A DNA stretch of 64,000 nucleotides from Acinetobacter chengduensis (lineage in GTDB: Bacteria > Pseudomonadota > Gammaproteobacteria > Pseudomonadales > Moraxellaceae): contig NZ_RCHC01000003.1 in NCBI RefSeq assembly GCF_003664645.1, positions 62,001 through 126,000 on the forward strand, read 5' to 3'. The notes beneath the pieces were generated by a model. The model saw nothing but the letters and a program-made list of their open reading frames with translations. It did not search any database and was not told the DNA's origin. Below, piece by piece: positions 46,399 to 55,756 of this stretch (position 1 is the stretch's first letter; every line of letters begins with the position of its first letter). A program made the position numbers and the translations under genes.

Positions 46399-47151
46399 TT
46401 AGTTTACGTTTGCTTCAGTTTGGGGAATTTCCGAAAGGAATGCTGCTTGGTTATCTACCGCAGGACCTTTCGTCCAACTGAAACGACGGATGACTTGTTT
46501 ACCTGAACCATTTAAACGCACCTCAATAAAGCTTGGATTAAAGCCTTTAGGCATAGTCCATCGACCAGTTAAACGTTCATTGTTTTCAAAATTAAAGTTT
46601 TTATCTTCCATAGGCACAGTCAGAACTTCTGTACCTTGGATTAAGCGCATTTCGACACTACCCGACACATTGGCTTTATTGGGGCTCACCTGCATTAAAT
46701 CCAGTTGATATTCAAAAGCATTTTCTGGTAATGGTTTAATCGCTAAATGCTGTACTGCCAGCGCAATACCACCGCGTTGGCGCAATACTTCACGATACAG
46801 CACACCAAGATTTTCGGCTTGCTCTTGTGCATCACGAGATTTAATGACAGTCAGACCCAAATCATTTGAGTTACTTACTGCAATATCACGCTCTTGTACT
46901 GCTGTATTAAGTGATTTGTGAAGTACAGCCAATTCAGTTTTTTGCTTTTGTACGACTTCAACCAATTGCTCTGCATCTGCATCATAGCCCACAACCGTTA
47001 GGCCTTGGCGATGCCCTACCGAATAGCCCAACAAACCACTGCTTAGTGCAACAATTGCAACACCAGCAACCAAAGGCATATTGCTTTGTAAAAATGGTTT
47101 TTTGTTACTTGAAGTCGGTTCTGACGTGATATTAGAGTCTGTATTCGGCAT
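46399..47151 (-). CDS. DUF6776-like membrane-anchored protein
   Basis: The 250-residue protein has a Ser/Thr-rich cytoplasmic tail, one transmembrane segment ([20 protein letters not shown]), a coiled-coil region of about 60 residues ([17 protein letters not shown] onward), then a beta-rich domain containing [10 protein letters not shown] and [17 protein letters not shown]. It resembles the uncharacterised envelope proteins annotated as DUF6776 that often sit beside argC in gammaproteobacteria. A function is not known. It lies 77 bases past argC and just before clpS. Confidence 0.7.
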   Translation of the reverse strand: MPNTDSNITSEPTSSNKKPFLQSNMPLVAGVAIVALSSGLLGYSVGHRQGLTVVGYDADAEQLVEVVQKQKTELAVLHKSLNTAVQERDIAVSNSNDLGLTVIKSRDAQEQAENLGVLYREVLRQRGGIALAVQHLAIKPLPENAFEYQLDLMQVSPNKANVSGSVEMRLIQGTEVLTVPMEDKNFNFENNERLTGRWTMPKGFNPSFIEVRLNGSGKQVIRRFSWTKGPAVDNQAAFLSEIPQTEANVN

Positions 47152-47228
47152 CGTCGTCTCTTGTTTGATTTATTCAAAACACACATTTAAATCGAAATCT
47201 AAATGTGTGTGAAGTTTTAATGCGTTTC

Positions 47229-48281
47229 TTATGGTAATAAACCAATGCCTTGTAATCCTGCATCTTCTGCAAAATTAAACATTAAGTTCATGTTTTGTAC
47301 TGCTTGACCTGCAGCACCTTTCACGAGGTTATCTTGCACAGCAAGAATCACCAGCTTTTTAGGCTGTGGTTTATACAATGCAATACGTAATTGGTTAGCA
47401 CCACGAACTGTACGTGTTTCTGGTGAACTACCCGCTGGCATCACATCTACAAATTGTTCATTCGCATAGAAAGCTTCATATAAACTTTGTAAGTCAGCTT
47501 CAGCACCTGCATCAGTCAAATCAATATAGATTGTGCTCAGCATGCCACGAATCATTGGCACCAAATGAGGTACAAATAAAATTTCGTTAAATACATCTTT
47601 TTGACCTGAAATATTTTCAAGTGCCTCTACAATTTCAGGATGATGGCGATGACCCGCTACGCCATAAGCCTTAAAGTTATCAGCATTTTCAGAATAGATC
47701 ATACCAAGGCTTGCCTTACGACCTGCTCCAGATACACCAGATTTCGCATCAATAATAATACTTTCAGGTTTCACTAATCCTTCAGCTTTAAGGACTGGTG
47801 CTAAACCTAACTGTACGGTTGTTGGATAACAGCCTGGGTTGCCAATCACATTGGCTTGTTTAATTTTGTCACGGTTTAATTCTGATAAACCATAAACTGA
47901 ATCTTTTAATAGCTCTGGACATGCATGGTCTAAACCATACCATTTCTCAAATTGAGCTAAGTTTTGCAAACGGAAGTCTGCAGCAAGGTCAATTACTTTA
48001 GTATTTGCAGCGACCAATTCTTCTGCATGTTTCATCGCTACACCATGCGGTGTCGCAAAAAATACAACGTCACATGCTTTTAATGCATTGATATCAAGGT
48101 CTGAATATTTGAGTTCAGTGTGACCACGTAAGCTTGGAAACATGTCATCGACACGGCGACCATTTTCAGTACGTGAAGTCAAAACCTTTACTTCCGCATT
48201 TGGATGACGCAGTAAAATACGGAGCAATTCAACGCCTGTATAACCTGTACCGCCGACAATACCAACTGAAATCACGCGCAT
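47229..48281 (-). CDS. argC: N-acetyl-gamma-glutamyl-phosphate reductase
   Basis: ArgC reduces N-acetylglutamyl phosphate to the semialdehyde in arginine synthesis. The product has the NADP motif [15 protein letters not shown] at the N-terminus, FFATPHG, and the active-site segment [15 protein letters not shown] with the catalytic Cys, followed by HRHHPEI. The start is taken as ATG 48281 (350 residues, close to the usual length), since an upstream in-frame start would add 12 unrelated residues. The GAGG is only two bases from this ATG, so the start remains slightly uncertain. Confidence 0.94.
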   Translation of the reverse strand: MRVISVGIVGGTGYTGVELLRILLRHPNAEVKVLTSRTENGRRVDDMFPSLRGHTELKYSDLDINALKACDVVFFATPHGVAMKHAEELVAANTKVIDLAADFRLQNLAQFEKWYGLDHACPELLKDSVYGLSELNRDKIKQANVIGNPGCYPTTVQLGLAPVLKAEGLVKPESIIIDAKSGVSGAGRKASLGMIYSENADNFKAYGVAGHRHHPEIVEALENISGQKDVFNEILFVPHLVPMIRGMLSTIYIDLTDAGAEADLQSLYEAFYANEQFVDVMPAGSSPETRTVRGANQLRIALYKPQPKKLVILAVQDNLVKGAAGQAVQNMNLMFNFAEDAGLQGIGLLP

Positions 48282-48317
48282 TACCTCAAATATAAACAAT
48301 CCATTTAATGACTGCAT

Positions 48318-48692
48318 AGTATGACAGGAAGTTGAAGTTTTCTGAACTGTTTTGGTTGGGATTATTTAGCGCTACTGCGTGAAATTACAGGAATTAAACA
48401 ACGCGACTTCATCATTTTGCAACAAAATCTAAAATGCTTATTTTCTAGCATCCAAATATGAAGCAATTTAAGCTCTAATGTTCTCATTGCTCTCAAACCT
48501 GTCTACATTAGATTTAATTTAGGATCATCCCTATACATTTATCTAAAAGTGCACTTTGATTCATTTTAATGTGGCAAGCTAAAAGCTAAATATAGAAAAG
48601 TGGTGTAGTAAACAAATTTAAGTTATGACAAAAAATTAAATATATTATTTTCAATATTTTAAGTTTAAATAAGTCGTTTTAAAGTACTATTC
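48318..48692. other. Gap between argC and the HD-domain gene
   Basis: About 375 AT-rich bases with no gene found. It must contain the argC promoter on the minus strand. The plus-strand promoter of the HD-domain gene is listed separately. Confidence 0.4.
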
Positions 48693-48720
48693 TTGCACAC
48701 AATTAAATAGCATGTATAAT
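48693..48720 (+). promoter_or_regulatory. Sigma-70 promoter of the HD-domain gene
   Basis: -35 TTGCAC (48693-48698) and a perfect -10 TATAAT (48715-48720) with a 16-base spacer, 40 bases before the ATG. Confidence 0.6.
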
Positions 48721-48759
48721 AATTAGAGTATTTGCTCTAAAAAATAAGAGTACTCACTT

Positions 48760-49509
48760 ATGATTGGTTCTCGTGCATGGATGCAACTGAGTCAAGGAAG
48801 GCTTAGTTTTAAAGAAAAGATTCTATTGGCAAATCAAGTTTTGCTTCCATCAGCTTTGGCTTTCAGTAAAACTTTATTTCTAAAATCACCCGCTGAAACT
48901 TCCTTAAAATTCGCGCATATTCGCATGCCTGATACCGCTATAGTTAAAGATGCTGTTGATGAATTACACAGCACTGCTCAACCAAGCATTGTCATGCATT
49001 CATGGCGTTGCTATTACTGGGGTGTTGCTATTGCACGTACTAAACACTGGCAATTTGATGAAGAGAGTTTTGCTGTTGCCTGCCTCATGCATGATCTGGG
49101 TTTAAATCAAAATAGCTCTGAAACCTGCCAATGTTTCACTCTCGCGAGCGCTTTAAAAGCCGAACAGCTATGTCTAGCACATGATTATCCCGAAGATCGA
49201 ATGACAAACATTTCTAATGCCATTTGCCTGCATTTTAATGGTTATTTAGATGAAACGGATAACAACTTAACGAAAGAAGTATTACTCATGCAAAAAGCAA
49301 CTGCCTGCGATGTGATTGGTACAGATTTGCACCGTATAAGCACCACATTTCAAAATGAGGTACTACAGCAGTTTCCACGTCAGCAATTTAATCAGCAGTT
49401 CAGGGAGTTATTAAAAAAAGATGCTCTGCACCGACCTCATTCGCGTAACGCGCTACTGTGCAAATTAGGTTTACTGCAAATGATTCAAATGAATCCATTT
49501 ATAGAATAA
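48760..49509 (+). CDS. HD-domain hydrolase
   Basis: The 249-residue protein carries an HD metal-binding domain: His80 in MHSWRCYYWG, the His-Asp pair at 111-112 in CLMHDLGLN, and a later His in CLHFNG. The set resembles the cyanamide hydratase-like branch, but hydrolysis of cyanamide or a nucleotide is not shown. The N-terminal 55 residues are a separate, partly hydrophobic extension. An alpha/beta hydrolase gene follows 56 bases later on the same strand and may be co-transcribed. Confidence 0.75.
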   Translation: MIGSRAWMQLSQGRLSFKEKILLANQVLLPSALAFSKTLFLKSPAETSLKFAHIRMPDTAIVKDAVDELHSTAQPSIVMHSWRCYYWGVAIARTKHWQFDEESFAVACLMHDLGLNQNSSETCQCFTLASALKAEQLCLAHDYPEDRMTNISNAICLHFNGYLDETDNNLTKEVLLMQKATACDVIGTDLHRISTTFQNEVLQQFPRQQFNQQFRELLKKDALHRPHSRNALLCKLGLLQMIQMNPFIE

Positions 49510-49565
49510 AAACCCGCTCACCATCTATAACTAAAAATAAAAATTTGAATAAGGATTTTTTTGAT

Positions 49566-50378
49566 ATGACTGAATGCACTCAAATCACCTTTGACTTTGC
49601 TGGTTACCCCATAATTGCAGACGTTTATATACAACCCGAAAATCTGCATACGCTCATTCTATTACCAGCTTTAGGTGTGAGTTTAAGTAAATATCAAAAC
49701 TTTATTCATCAACTGACTAAAGCTAAGATCAATGTGATTGCGACTGACTATCCGCACTGCGGTCGAAATTTTCCTACAGTTTCTGCAAACATTGACTACG
49801 GCTATGCAGACTTGCTGCACGCATTTATTCCAAAGTTAGAACAGATTGCCTTAGACAGGACAGGTCAATCCCCTATTCTACTCGGACATAGTATTGGTGG
49901 ACACTTGGCTACATTGTATGCGCAGACGCATTCTATTTCAGTGATTGGCCTTGCCACAGGCAATATTGGACTTAAATATTGGGATATAAAAGGCAAACTG
50001 ATGATTTTAAAAGCAGTGTTTGCCATAAATGCACTCATTGTGAAAGACGGTTATTTACAGGGAACCAAAATTGGTTTTGGAAACAAAGAAGCAAAAACAC
50101 TGATGCGAGACTGGTCTAAAACTGTTTTTAGTGGCAAATACACACATATACTTCCTCATGCATCGATTGCTCAAAGTAAGGCGCTATTTGTATATTTTGA
50201 ACGAGATCATTTTGCACCTCAATCTTCTACACTGGCCTTGAGTCGCTACTTTAGCAAACCTCAAGTATACAGTTTAAATCTGAGCACTGCCGTTACAGGC
50301 AACCAGCACAGCGCTTGGACCAAGCAACCAGAAGCTGTAGTCAAAATGATCCGAGAATGGCTAAATTCTTCTTTTTAA
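49566..50378 (+). CDS. Alpha/beta hydrolase
   Basis: The 271-residue protein shows the alpha/beta hydrolase fold with nucleophile elbow GHSIGGH (Ser109), an early LLPALG strand loop near the oxyanion site, and a DHFAPQ acid region plus a His near QHSAW. It lacks a signal peptide and is cytoplasmic. The substrate is unknown. The ATG at 49566 has AAGGA ten bases upstream, and earlier in-frame codons overlap the HD-domain gene. It follows that gene and probably shares its transcript. Confidence 0.8.
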   Translation: MTECTQITFDFAGYPIIADVYIQPENLHTLILLPALGVSLSKYQNFIHQLTKAKINVIATDYPHCGRNFPTVSANIDYGYADLLHAFIPKLEQIALDRTGQSPILLGHSIGGHLATLYAQTHSISVIGLATGNIGLKYWDIKGKLMILKAVFAINALIVKDGYLQGTKIGFGNKEAKTLMRDWSKTVFSGKYTHILPHASIAQSKALFVYFERDHFAPQSSTLALSRYFSKPQVYSLNLSTAVTGNQHSAWTKQPEAVVKMIREWLNSSF

Positions 50379-50406
50379 GAATTTAATATCTTAAGCAAAT
50401 TTACAA

Positions 50407-51087
50407 CTATGACGTTATCCACCAATAAGGCATTGGCGTCGTTTTCAAAATTTTACGATGATTTTTATAATTGAGATCCTGTTTTTCCACTTCTGCCCAA
50501 AATTTTGCACTATGATCAAAGTGTTTAGTGTGAGCCAACTCATGCACCGCAACGTAGCGGGTTATTTCCTGCGGGAAAAGTACCAAACCACTATTGAGCA
50601 TAATATTATGCTGAGCAGAACAACTCCCCCAACGAGTTTTCGGCTGTCGGATCGCACATTGATTAAATTTCAGACCTGTCTCAATGCTCAGCTTTTCTAA
50701 ATACGGCGGTAAATGTGTTTTAGCATAAGCAATTGTAAAAGCTTTTAAATAACTTTCGGGCTGACGATCACTAATAAAAAGCTGATGATTTTGCTGATCT
50801 AAAATAAAAGAGTTTTTCTGTGTTTGATAAACAATACTTAAAGGCTGATCCAAATTAAATAATTTTATTTCGGTTGGCAAAGTTCGATCCTGCAAGCCTA
50901 CTTTTTCCTGTTGCTTTTGCCATGTTTCAATCATCCATTGTTCGGATTGTTTTAAAAATTCTTGAACTTGGCGCTGGGTACAAAATTGCGGAACAGTTAA
51001 TTTAATTTGGGTTGGTTCTACACGCAGTCTTAAGCGTGTTGCGCGTAATTTTCGGGTGATTTGTATTTCGGGTAGGTTTTGAGTCAT
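50407..51087 (-). CDS. YgjP-type zinc metallopeptidase (DUF45/M48-like)
   Basis: The 226-residue protein has the HELAH zinc motif at 182-186 (YVAVHELAHTKHFDHSAKFW) with the third ligand probably in the DHS segment, and the RWGSCS block before it, as in the YgjP/DUF45 family. It has no signal peptide, and its substrate is unknown. It is convergent with the alpha/beta hydrolase and close to the inverted-repeat element at 51.2 kb. Confidence 0.85.
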   Translation of the reverse strand: MTQNLPEIQITRKLRATRLRLRVEPTQIKLTVPQFCTQRQVQEFLKQSEQWMIETWQKQQEKVGLQDRTLPTEIKLFNLDQPLSIVYQTQKNSFILDQQNHQLFISDRQPESYLKAFTIAYAKTHLPPYLEKLSIETGLKFNQCAIRQPKTRWGSCSAQHNIMLNSGLVLFPQEITRYVAVHELAHTKHFDHSAKFWAEVEKQDLNYKNHRKILKTTPMPYWWITS

Positions 51088-51155
51088 TTATTCTTTTATT
51101 AAAAGTTCGTAAACAATACATAAAATTGAAATTTGAACAGTTTTCAAAAATATAT

Positions 51156-51250
51156 TGGGAGTTCCATCTCCCTCTGGGAGAAGGTTAGGATGAGTGAACT
51201 GTTAACACAACCTCTCCCTAACCCTCTCCTAAAAGGAGAGGGAACCTTCA
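51156..51250. repeat. Inverted-repeat (REP-like) element
   Basis: Two GA/CT-rich arms face each other: TCCCTCTGGGAGAAGGTTAGG on one side, and CTCTCCCTAACCCTCTCC with a hairpin CTCTCCT-AAAA-GGAGAG on the other. This type of palindromic element is frequent between genes in proteobacteria (general knowledge). It lies directly after the rpiA stop and could terminate or stabilise that transcript. Confidence 0.6.
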
Positions 51251-51255
51251 CCGTA

Positions 51256-51927
51256 TTAAATCGCTGTACGCTCTTCAATACCGTTATCAGTTGCAACAAC
51301 AGCAATATCTGCTTTGTTTAATGCAAAGATACCGTTACATACCACACCAGGGATGTCGTTCAAGGTTTTTTCAAGCTCTAAAGCATTCAAAATATTTAGA
51401 TTGTGAACGTCTAAAATTACGTTACCGTTATCAGTAATAACGCCTTCGCGGTAGACAGGATCACCACCTAAAGCAACAATTTTACGTGCAACAGCAGAAC
51501 GTGCCATTGGAATTACTTCCACAGGAAGTGGGAAATCACGGCCCAATTGATCGACCCATTTTGAATCATCTACGATACATACAAATTTTTTCGCAATAGA
51601 CGCAACGATTTTTTCACGTGTAAGTGCTGCACCGCCACCTTTGATCATGTGCATGTGACGATCAATTTCATCCGCACCATCTACATAGGCATCTAGGCCA
51701 CCAACGCTGTTCATATCAACAACTTCAATACCTAATTTTTTTAAACGTTGTGCAGTTGCTTCAGAACTTGCAACAGCGGCTTCCAATTGAAGCTCTGGCA
51801 ATAATTCAATGAGGAAGTTTACTGTACTTCCTGTACCAACACCCAAAATACCGCCTTTAGGCAAGTGTTTTAAAGCTGCTTTAGCGACAGCTTGTTTTTT
51901 TTCATCTTGGGTTGCATACAGACTCAT
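51256..51927 (-). CDS. rpiA: Ribose-5-phosphate isomerase A
   Basis: RpiA interconverts ribose-5-phosphate and ribulose-5-phosphate in the pentose phosphate pathway. The 223-residue form (ATG at 51927) contains [39 protein letters not shown] and GVVCNGIFA, all family signatures. A TTG at 51939 would add four residues and has no better ribosome binding site. It is divergent from ilvA across about 110 bases, an order seen in many gammaproteobacteria. Confidence 0.96.
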   Translation of the reverse strand: MSLYATQDEKKQAVAKAALKHLPKGGILGVGTGSTVNFLIELLPELQLEAAVASSEATAQRLKKLGIEVVDMNSVGGLDAYVDGADEIDRHMHMIKGGGAALTREKIVASIAKKFVCIVDDSKWVDQLGRDFPLPVEVIPMARSAVARKIVALGGDPVYREGVITDNGNVILDVHNLNILNALELEKTLNDIPGVVCNGIFALNKADIAVVATDNGIEERTAI

Positions 51928-52034
51928 AACTTGGCTCAACTATTTTTTGACATTTGTTGCTGATTTTACAGCCCAAATGTACAGGGGTTTGTTACAATAA
52001 ACGCCTATTTTAAACTGTTAGATGGAAAATTAAC

Positions 52035-53573
52035 ATGCTGTCTCGTTTGGTTCGACAAATATTACAGGCAACGGTCTATGACGTTGCAATCGAAACCCCA
52101 CTCGAAGCAGCGCCACGAATTAGTGAAAAGCTCAAGAATAATATCCGTTTTAAACGCGAAGACTTGCAGCCTGTCTTTTCTTTCAAATTGCGCGGTGCAT
52201 ACAACCGTATCAGTCAATTACCGAAATCTCAGTTAGAACGTGGCGTTATTACTGCTTCTGCAGGTAACCACGCACAAGGCGTGGCTTTATCTGGCAAAAA
52301 GTTAGGTATTCGCGCCATTATTGTGATGCCAAAAACCACACCGGACATTAAAGTACAGGCAGTCAAACGTCTTGGTGGTGAAGTTGTACTGCATGGTGAC
52401 TCTTTTGATGTTGCCAATAAATATGCTATTGCACGCGCACAAGAAGATGGCATGACGTTTATTCCGCCTTATGACGATGAATTGGTTATGGCTGGTCAAG
52501 GTACGATTGCCAACGAAATTTTGCGTCAATGGCGTGATGTGGAATATGTATTTGTTGCAGTGGGCGGTGGTGGCCTCATTGCAGGTGTTGCAGCCTACTT
52601 AGGCGATGTTGCACCGCATGTGAAGGTCATTCCAGTAGAATATGACGAATCTGCATGTTTAAAAGCTGCATTTGAATCCAATGAACGTGTGATTCTTCCA
52701 TCAGTCGGTTTATTTGCTGATGGTACAGCTGTAGCACAAATTGGTGAAAAACCATTTGAAGTCATTCAACTACAAAAATCTGATAATTCTGGCCCAATCG
52801 TTGAGCGTGAAGTTGTTCTTGTAAATACAGATGAAATCTGTGCAGCGATTAAAGATACGTTTGATGAATGCCGTAGCATTGTAGAACCATCTGGCGCAAT
52901 GGCTTTGGCTGGTATTAAAAAATACGTTGCAGAACATGGCCTAGAAGGCAAAAACATGGTGTCCATTGTTTGTGGTGCGAATATGAACTTTGACCGCCTG
53001 CGTTATATTGCAGAACGTACAGAACTAGGTGAACGCAAAGAAGCTATTTTTGCAGTGACCATTCCAGAAGAAAAAGGCTCTTTCCTCAAATTCTGTCGCG
53101 CATTACAAGGCCGTAACATTACAGAATTCAACTACCGTGCCAGCGATGCATCAGCTGCACAAGTCTTTGTCGGTATTAGCTTAAAAGGCGGTGAAAAAGA
53201 ACGTCATGACATCTATGAAACTTTGAAATTTGAATACGATGTAGATGATTTATCTGATGATGAAGTGGCTAAATTACATATTCGTTATTTAATTGGCGGT
53301 CATGCAGATATTGAAAATGAACGTTTATTCCGTGTTGAGTTCCCAGAGCGTCCAGGCGCATTGCTGACATTCTTGGAACGTCTTGGCCCAACGCATAATA
53401 TCACGTTATTCCACTACCGTAATCATGGTGCGGCTGAAGGTCGTGTCTTAGTAGGCATGGAAGCAACCGATGCCAAACAAAACCCTGATGGTTTAGTCGA
53501 AACATTGGAAAGTATTACTTATCCTTATGCTGAAATTACCAACAACTTGGGTTACCAACGCTTCTTGAAATAA
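52035..53573 (+). CDS. ilvA: Threonine ammonia-lyase, biosynthetic
   Basis: IlvA deaminates threonine to 2-oxobutyrate, the first step of isoleucine synthesis. The 512-residue protein has a PLP domain with FSFKLRGAYNR (the Lys binds PLP), SAGNHAQGVALS and VGGGGLIAGVAAY, and then two C-terminal ACT-like regulatory domains starting near residue 330 (each with an F-x-E-RPG/KGSF start). The second domain means isoleucine feedback inhibition is expected. Length matches the E. coli enzyme (514). Confidence 0.96.
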   Translation: MLSRLVRQILQATVYDVAIETPLEAAPRISEKLKNNIRFKREDLQPVFSFKLRGAYNRISQLPKSQLERGVITASAGNHAQGVALSGKKLGIRAIIVMPKTTPDIKVQAVKRLGGEVVLHGDSFDVANKYAIARAQEDGMTFIPPYDDELVMAGQGTIANEILRQWRDVEYVFVAVGGGGLIAGVAAYLGDVAPHVKVIPVEYDESACLKAAFESNERVILPSVGLFADGTAVAQIGEKPFEVIQLQKSDNSGPIVEREVVLVNTDEICAAIKDTFDECRSIVEPSGAMALAGIKKYVAEHGLEGKNMVSIVCGANMNFDRLRYIAERTELGERKEAIFAVTIPEEKGSFLKFCRALQGRNITEFNYRASDASAAQVFVGISLKGGEKERHDIYETLKFEYDVDDLSDDEVAKLHIRYLIGGHADIENERLFRVEFPERPGALLTFLERLGPTHNITLFHYRNHGAAEGRVLVGMEATDAKQNPDGLVETLESITYPYAEITNNLGYQRFLK

Positions 53574-53586
53574 CAACTTTATAATT

Positions 53587-53614
53587 AAAAAGCCTGCATT
53601 CATGCAGGCTTTTT
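53587..53614 (+). terminator. Terminator of ilvA
   Basis: AAAAAGCCTGCAT, two-base loop, ATGCAGGCTTTTT, just past the ilvA stop. Confidence 0.88.
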
Positions 53615-53666
53615 AGTCTCAGATCAACATGTCTAAATAACTAAAAAACCATCTACAATAGTTCGC

Positions 53667-54212
53667 TTATGTTGATTGCAAGCAATCTGATATTGAAAAT
53701 AATTCAATTTTCAATTGCTCCTCTTTAAATTGCTTTTCAAACTTTTTGCAAAATTTATTCAGCTTTTCTGCGTGTTCTGGTACAGCAATCCAATAATATT
53801 GATCTGCATAAATGAGTAACATCCGATAATGATGTGCAACTAATCGCTCATAAATTTTAGATAAAATCATCTCAATGACTTGTTCTTTGACTTGATAATT
53901 TTTTCCAATCTTGTCTTTATGTTTATCATAATGGTATAGCGTGGGTTGCACCGCTTGCATTATTTCAAATTGTGCTTTGTCTAAATCTATCGCCAAGTCT
54001 TGCAACACAGCAGCCTGATGAATTTGGCTGTCTAAAGTATGTTCGGGATGTAACCCGACTAGATAACTTCGAGTATGATCCTTATTTTTCTCAGTCATCA
54101 TCCATGCTTTAAAATGTGAAAAATCACGGCGCTGGCTTTCTTTAGGTACTTTTTTAAAATCTAGCTCTGGAAACCACTGCTGTAGAATTTTATAAATTTT
54201 TTTATCATTCAT
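53667..54212 (-). CDS. Hypothetical protein, paralog of the next gene
   Basis: This soluble 181-residue protein is of unknown family. It is distantly homologous to the product of 54419-54925: both have FPEL followed by VP and F-x-x-F-x-AW near the N-terminus, and a C-terminal block with ILS-x-I, LL-x-I, YYWIAVP and a Lys/Phe-rich helix. The ATG at 54212 is preferred over a TTG at 54239; both have weak ribosome binding sites. No catalytic motif was recognised. The tandem pair suggests duplication and divergence. Confidence 0.6.
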   Translation of the reverse strand: MNDKKIYKILQQWFPELDFKKVPKESQRRDFSHFKAWMMTEKNKDHTRSYLVGLHPEHTLDSQIHQAAVLQDLAIDLDKAQFEIMQAVQPTLYHYDKHKDKIGKNYQVKEQVIEMILSKIYERLVAHHYRMLLIYADQYYWIAVPEHAEKLNKFCKKFEKQFKEEQLKIELFSISDCLQST

Positions 54213-54418
54213 GGTGATCGCACTTAAATATAAGGCCAAACAATCGACCCATTTTAACCATTAAAAGCCTTTTGCATACACATTCATCAATTGAATTGAC
54301 TCATGAGCTAAAGCATAGCAATGCAACTTGAACGATTGATGACAACAATTTAAATAGGCTAAATTCAATCCTATTATACAAAAAACCCCTTAATAAAAGC
54401 CTTCCATTTACAGCTAAA

Positions 54419-54925
54419 TCAATCCATTCGAACCATAGGTTCAGATGCAGTAAACACCCGATTAAAATGATGAGTAATATTTTGGATTAACTCATCATTG
54501 GCGGGTACAAGCATCCAATATGGGTTGTCGTGCTCAATGGCCAGTAGCACCAAATCGTAAGGCTCCACAAACATTTGTATATTGCTTAAAATCACTTTAT
54601 AGGTAAATTCAAAATCATAAGCATGCAGTTGATCTTCTTCATACTCCACATTTAGGTCTGCGCTTTCATACATATCGTGAAAAGTCGCCAGCTCATCTTG
54701 AATATGATTTTTTAATTCATTCCAATCAATTTGAAATTGTTGTAGTCGATGACATTCAGCGATCCCATTTTGCTGTATGTCTAGACCATCTAAGCGCATT
54801 AAATTGGGATAAAGCTGATTAATCCATGCTTCAAAGTTAGAAAATAGTTCTGGCTCATCGGGTAAAGGCACATCCTTTAATTCTGGAAATGCCAATCGTA
54901 TTTGTTCATACAAAATTGCACTCAT
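54419..54925 (-). CDS. Hypothetical protein, paralog of the 53667 gene
   Basis: The 168-residue acidic protein shares with its neighbour the N-terminal FPEL...VPLPDEPELFSNFEAW block and the C-terminal VILSNIQMFVE...YWMLVPANDELI block, at low overall identity. No signal peptide, membrane segment or known active site is visible. The gap of about 205 bases to the neighbour means they need not share a transcript. Function unknown; structure is likely alpha/beta. Confidence 0.65.
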   Translation of the reverse strand: MSAILYEQIRLAFPELKDVPLPDEPELFSNFEAWINQLYPNLMRLDGLDIQQNGIAECHRLQQFQIDWNELKNHIQDELATFHDMYESADLNVEYEEDQLHAYDFEFTYKVILSNIQMFVEPYDLVLLAIEHDNPYWMLVPANDELIQNITHHFNRVFTASEPMVRMD

Positions 54926-55102
54926 CTCCCACTCCTTACAGCGTGGCCCAGTATTTGGCTTTTATTTCTTTACAGCATGTAAGCTGAATAGCTGGACAGA
55001 TCAGAAAAAGATACTATATCGAGAATAAGCTTAGATGAATCTGTTGCAAGCAAACAGCAGATAATCGTTAGTAAATATGATCGCAATTCAAAAGGACGAG
55101 AT

Positions 55103-55756
55103 ATGGCGCAATTTGCAGTCATTGGTTTGGGTAGTTTTGGCGCAACAGTCGCGACTGAATTAATTGGACTTCATCATGATGTGATTGGAATAGACAGTAA
55201 TAAAAAATATGTAGAAAGTATTTCGGAGCAACTAACACATGCGGTCATTGCCGATGCAACCGATGAACATGTGCTTCAGGAATTAAATATACAAAACTGC
55301 GATGCTGCTGTTGTTGCGATTGGTGAAGATATTGAAGCCAGTATTTTATGTGTGCTTCATCTAAAAAATATGGGTTTAAAAAAGATTTGGGTAAAAGCAA
55401 AATCCAAAGCACACCACATGATTTTAACGCATTTGGGCGTGACCAAAATTATTCACCCAGAAGAAGACATGGGCGTTCGTGTCGCGCAATCGCTCAGCTA
55501 CCCAATGGTCAGTCGTTATATGGTTTTAGAAGATGATCATTACATTGTAAAAGTTCAACTTAAAGAAGCACAAAATGGTTTGCGTTTTCATCAGTTAATG
55601 GATCAAAGTGAAGTAAAAACCTTATTGCATAAACGAGATAAGGAAATTTTATTTAGTATTGACCCTAATATGATTCTGCAAACCAATGATATTTTAGTTG
55701 TTGAAGGTTTACTCGAACCCCTACGCCGTCTAGCTAAGCACTTTAAAACCGAATGA
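55103..55756 (+). CDS. ktrA: KtrA-type potassium channel regulator (RCK/TrkA domains)
   Basis: KtrA binds nucleotides on the cytoplasmic side and gates the KtrB channel. The 217-residue protein has one Rossmann TrkA-N domain with GLGSFG (8-13) and a TrkA-C domain with EAQNGLRFHQLM near the end. One RCK unit of this size is KtrA rather than the double-domain TrkA of E. coli. AAAGGA precedes the ATG. It overlaps ktrB by four bases. Confidence 0.92.
   Translation: MAQFAVIGLGSFGATVATELIGLHHDVIGIDSNKKYVESISEQLTHAVIADATDEHVLQELNIQNCDAAVVAIGEDIEASILCVLHLKNMGLKKIWVKAKSKAHHMILTHLGVTKIIHPEEDMGVRVAQSLSYPMVSRYMVLEDDHYIVKVQLKEAQNGLRFHQLMDQSEVKTLLHKRDKEILFSIDPNMILQTNDILVVEGLLEPLRRLAKHFKTE

Noticed and set aside
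51156..51250. Possible CRISPR-like repeat
   Set aside because: Only two opposed, unequal arms are present and no regularly spaced repeats exist. No cas gene is in the window.
53667..54925. Toxin-antitoxin or toxin-immunity pair
   Set aside because: Both genes encode related proteins, neither has toxin or DNA-binding motifs, and no toxin-delivery gene is nearby.
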